NCBI RefSeq assembly: GCF_910596095.1
Contig: NC_056538.1
Span: 14,307,501-14,371,500 of the forward strand
Source of the DNA: Thunnus maccoyii
Lineage: Eukaryota > Chordata > Actinopteri > Scombriformes > Scombridae
Reading direction: 5' to 3'
Length of the DNA stretch: 64,000 bases
In this document: positions 61,708 to 64,000 of the stretch, piece by piece
How positions within the stretch are numbered: position 1 is the stretch's first letter
How the letters are laid out: each line of letters starts with the position of its first letter
Program-made: the position numbers and the translations under genes
The notes under the pieces: generated by a model
The model's database searches: none
Seen by the model: the letters and a program-made list of their open reading frames with translations, nothing else
Told to the model about the DNA's origin: nothing

Positions 61708-62240
61708 TAGAGCTGCAACAATTTCTCGATTAATCGATTAGATGATCGACAGAAAATTAATTTGCAACTATTTTAATAATCAATGCCTAAAATTCCTTAC
61801 AGCTTCTCCAGTGTGATGATTTGCTGCCTTTCTCTGTTTCATGGCATTTTAAATGGAAACTTTTTTGGTTTTGGTCTGTTGGCTGAGACAAAACAAGCCA
61901 CATGAATATGTCATTTTTGGCTCTTGATGAGCATTCTTATCTACGCTGGTGGCATGACTCTATGGATGACAATGTCGGTTCACCACTGTGCCTGGACTGA
62001 AGTATCTCATATCATATCTACTGTATGAACTGGCACACAAGTAGTTCCCAAAGGATGAATCCCACTGACTTTGGTGATATTTGACTCCTCCAGGACCACC
62101 ATGAGATCGACAGTTTTGTTTTTTAGTGAAATGTGTAAACAACTATTGGATTGATTGTCATGAAATTTAGTGCACACATCCATGTTTCCTTCAGGATGAA
62201 GTCTAATAACTGTCATCATCCTTAAACTTTTCATTAAGCA
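61708..62240. mobile_element. hAT-like MITE start joined to another dispersed fish repeat
   Basis: 61708-61890 begins TAGAGCTGCAACAATTTCTC with ATTAATCGATTAGATGATCG and CAGCTTCTCCAGTGTGATG, matching the family at 22950-23570 and 50124-50420. From about 61930, and most clearly at 62140-62220 (TTGTCATGAAATTTAGTGCA, then CATGTTTCCTTCAGGATGAA), it runs into a different widespread fish repeat. Confidence 0.5.
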
Positions 62241-64000
62241 ACACCATTAGGTCATAAATTCAATTTGTCCAATATTTTTTTAGTGCTATTTAGCAAATCT
62301 TAGCATCCTAACCAGCTAAACTAAGATAGTTAACATGGTAACCAGCCGCTGTTGTCGGTTGTATTTAGCTTTGACTGTACTAATAGCTGTAAATTCTCAG
62401 TCTTGGTCAATATTATTTTACAATATTATTAATTGAGACCAACGGTTAACCAAGAAAATAATTGACAGAGTATTGATAATGAAAGTATTTCCTTGTTGCT
62501 CACACTAACTGCCTGTATTTCTCTCCTCACTTTCCTTTTTGTGAATTGTACCTTCACATCTGACTGACACACACACACACCAGAGCCAACTGTGTGTGTG
62601 TCAAACAGCCTGTTCGACACCAGCAACAAACAAAATCTCTCTGCACCTCCGCAAACAATAACTCTGTCTATCAGATGATCTCAGTCACTTCCTAATGTCT
62701 GTGATAATCTAGCCTCCCTACACTGCTGCTGTGGATGTTAATTATCATGTTAATTGCTTCCATGAGGGAAGTCGTGGAATGTCTTGTGTATCTGACTTCC
62801 TGGCTTCTCTGCCGTCCTCGGGGACCTCTTACTCTGTGGCGGTCTGGGATGGAGAGAAGGCGCCTGAGCTCTAATGGAGAATACTGGTCATGTGGTTACA
62901 GCTCTGATGCATATAGTTCATCTGGGAAAGAAAAATCAAGCTTGGTTGGGAAAGTCAGGGAGACTCCACTCTATGAAGTATTAAATCATGTGCAAAAATC
63001 AGACTCATAAAGGAAAACAGGTTGTAATGACAGTGACATCACTCCTGAGGTTAAATAGTTACTTTCTTGTGTCTTTCTTGATACATGCAGTGCTTCCACT
63101 CTTTCTGCCTAATATTTATGTGAACTGTTTACACAACCTTAAACTTTACACTTGTAGACTGTTGAGTTGCAGCTGAAGCACAAATTCTGTTTGTGTGTTT
63201 ACTCACACACTGTTGTCATTGCCAAACCCATGTCCTTAATGGCTCCAGATTTCCAGATATTTTCACGTCTCTAGGGTGCTATTGAGGTCTCTCTGCAATT
63301 CACAGTATGTAGTGCATACACTTTGTTTATCGCCCCCATCTTTTACATGACTCTCTCTCTCTCTCATGCTGTATATTATTTAAGCGGGTACAAATGGCAT
63401 CAAAATAATTTGAAACACAAACACGTCCACATACCCTGTGCAGGGTTTAATGACTGGGCAGACATGTGTAATGCAGGCATGTGTGCAGACCTCCCACTCA
63501 CATTCGGCCTCAACGTCGGGGCAAACACATACATCCACTTCATTTTTAAATATTTTGACAACTGCAGGTGTGTTATCTTTCCACGTTTTTAGTTAAGCCT
63601 CAAACATGAAAGTACGTGTAAATCCGGTGAAGTCATCTAAAGTGCTGAACCTACTGCTCACTCTGCTTCAAATGAGTTTGAATCTAGCAGTCATTCTGTC
63701 TCTGACTCTTTTATGAATCACTATGAAGTACAATGTCCTAATTCACCACTGCAAAGGAGCTTTTACTTGTCTGTCTGTGTCAGAAAGAGTCAAAATCTTA
63801 AAGATGTAAGATTCAAATTTTGTTCTCAGATCAGCCTTGAGTCAAGAAATGTTAGGTTTTCAAAGTAAACATTTTCTCGAAGTCTACACAACTTCTTATC
63901 TTGTGTTCACCGACTCTTTCCCAGCCTGGTCCACTTCTCCACATCTACTCTGTACAGTCAGAGCGAGCGGCCAGCCTCTCCAGCTGCCTCTCCCTAAAGG
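62241..64000 (+). other. mmp28 intron 3, distal part to window edge
   Basis: I searched for the conserved start of the MMP28 catalytic domain and the zinc motif HEIGHTLGL-type frame on the plus strand and saw neither. A small CT run lies near 63352-63364. Nothing else is supported. Confidence 0.5.

Noticed and set aside
1-64000. CRISPR arrays, operons, integrons or phage-type systems
   Set aside because: The DNA is vertebrate nuclear with split genes. The only regular repeats are microsatellites and dispersed transposons, with no spacer-repeat pattern.

Overview
The window is vertebrate nuclear DNA, most likely from a ray-finned (teleost) fish. It has GT-AG split genes, long CA/GT microsatellites, and many short degenerate DNA transposons of the hAT, PIF-Harbinger and Tc1 types plus LINE remnants. 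The proteins I could assemble exon by exon resemble vertebrate orthologues closely. I found no prokaryotic or viral gene organisation. All identifications rest on recalled family sequences; no database search was run.

Layout, left to right. (1) 393-6613, minus: gdpd1, a membrane lysophospholipase D of the glycerophosphodiester phosphodiesterase family, complete in ten coding exons (317 aa). (2) 6614-8377: a divergent promoter region, a 98-codon open frame without an ATG, and a polyadenylation signal. (3) 8378-11557, plus: tmem120a (TACAN), twelve coding exons (339 aa). (4) 11558-13440: a hAT-like element and a short unexplained coding-like stretch. (5) about 13440-36880, plus: por, NADPH-cytochrome P450 reductase. 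It has a non-coding first exon, fifteen coding exons (678 aa), a 2.5 kb 3' UTR, and a candidate alternative first exon that would replace the membrane anchor with a myristoylation-type N terminus. (6) 38051-39745, minus: a Schlafen-like gene (slfnl1), four coding exons (328 aa). (7) about 40490-42262: a decayed non-LTR retrotransposon with another LINE tail nested in it; its 3' end touches the start of the next gene. (8) 42404-51409, plus: taf15, a FET-family RNA-binding protein, sixteen coding exons (462 aa). (9) 52228 to beyond the right edge, plus: mmp28 (epilysin), of which only the signal peptide, propeptide, cysteine switch and furin site lie in the window. Its intron 2 holds a frameshifted minus-strand coding remnant of unknown family.

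The genes do not form one pathway. gdpd1, tmem120a and por all encode membrane proteins linked to lipid or ER metabolism, but I see no evidence of co-regulation. Two neighbour pairs match known vertebrate microsynteny: tmem120a-por, and taf15-mmp28. The second pair, together with sequence detail, decides that the FET gene is taf15 and not fus.

The observations most worth checking are the alternative acylation-type first exon of por, the LINE tail forming the taf15 promoter boundary, the 2.45 kb taf15 intron before a 35-nt frame-breaking exon, and the unidentified minus-strand remnant inside mmp28.
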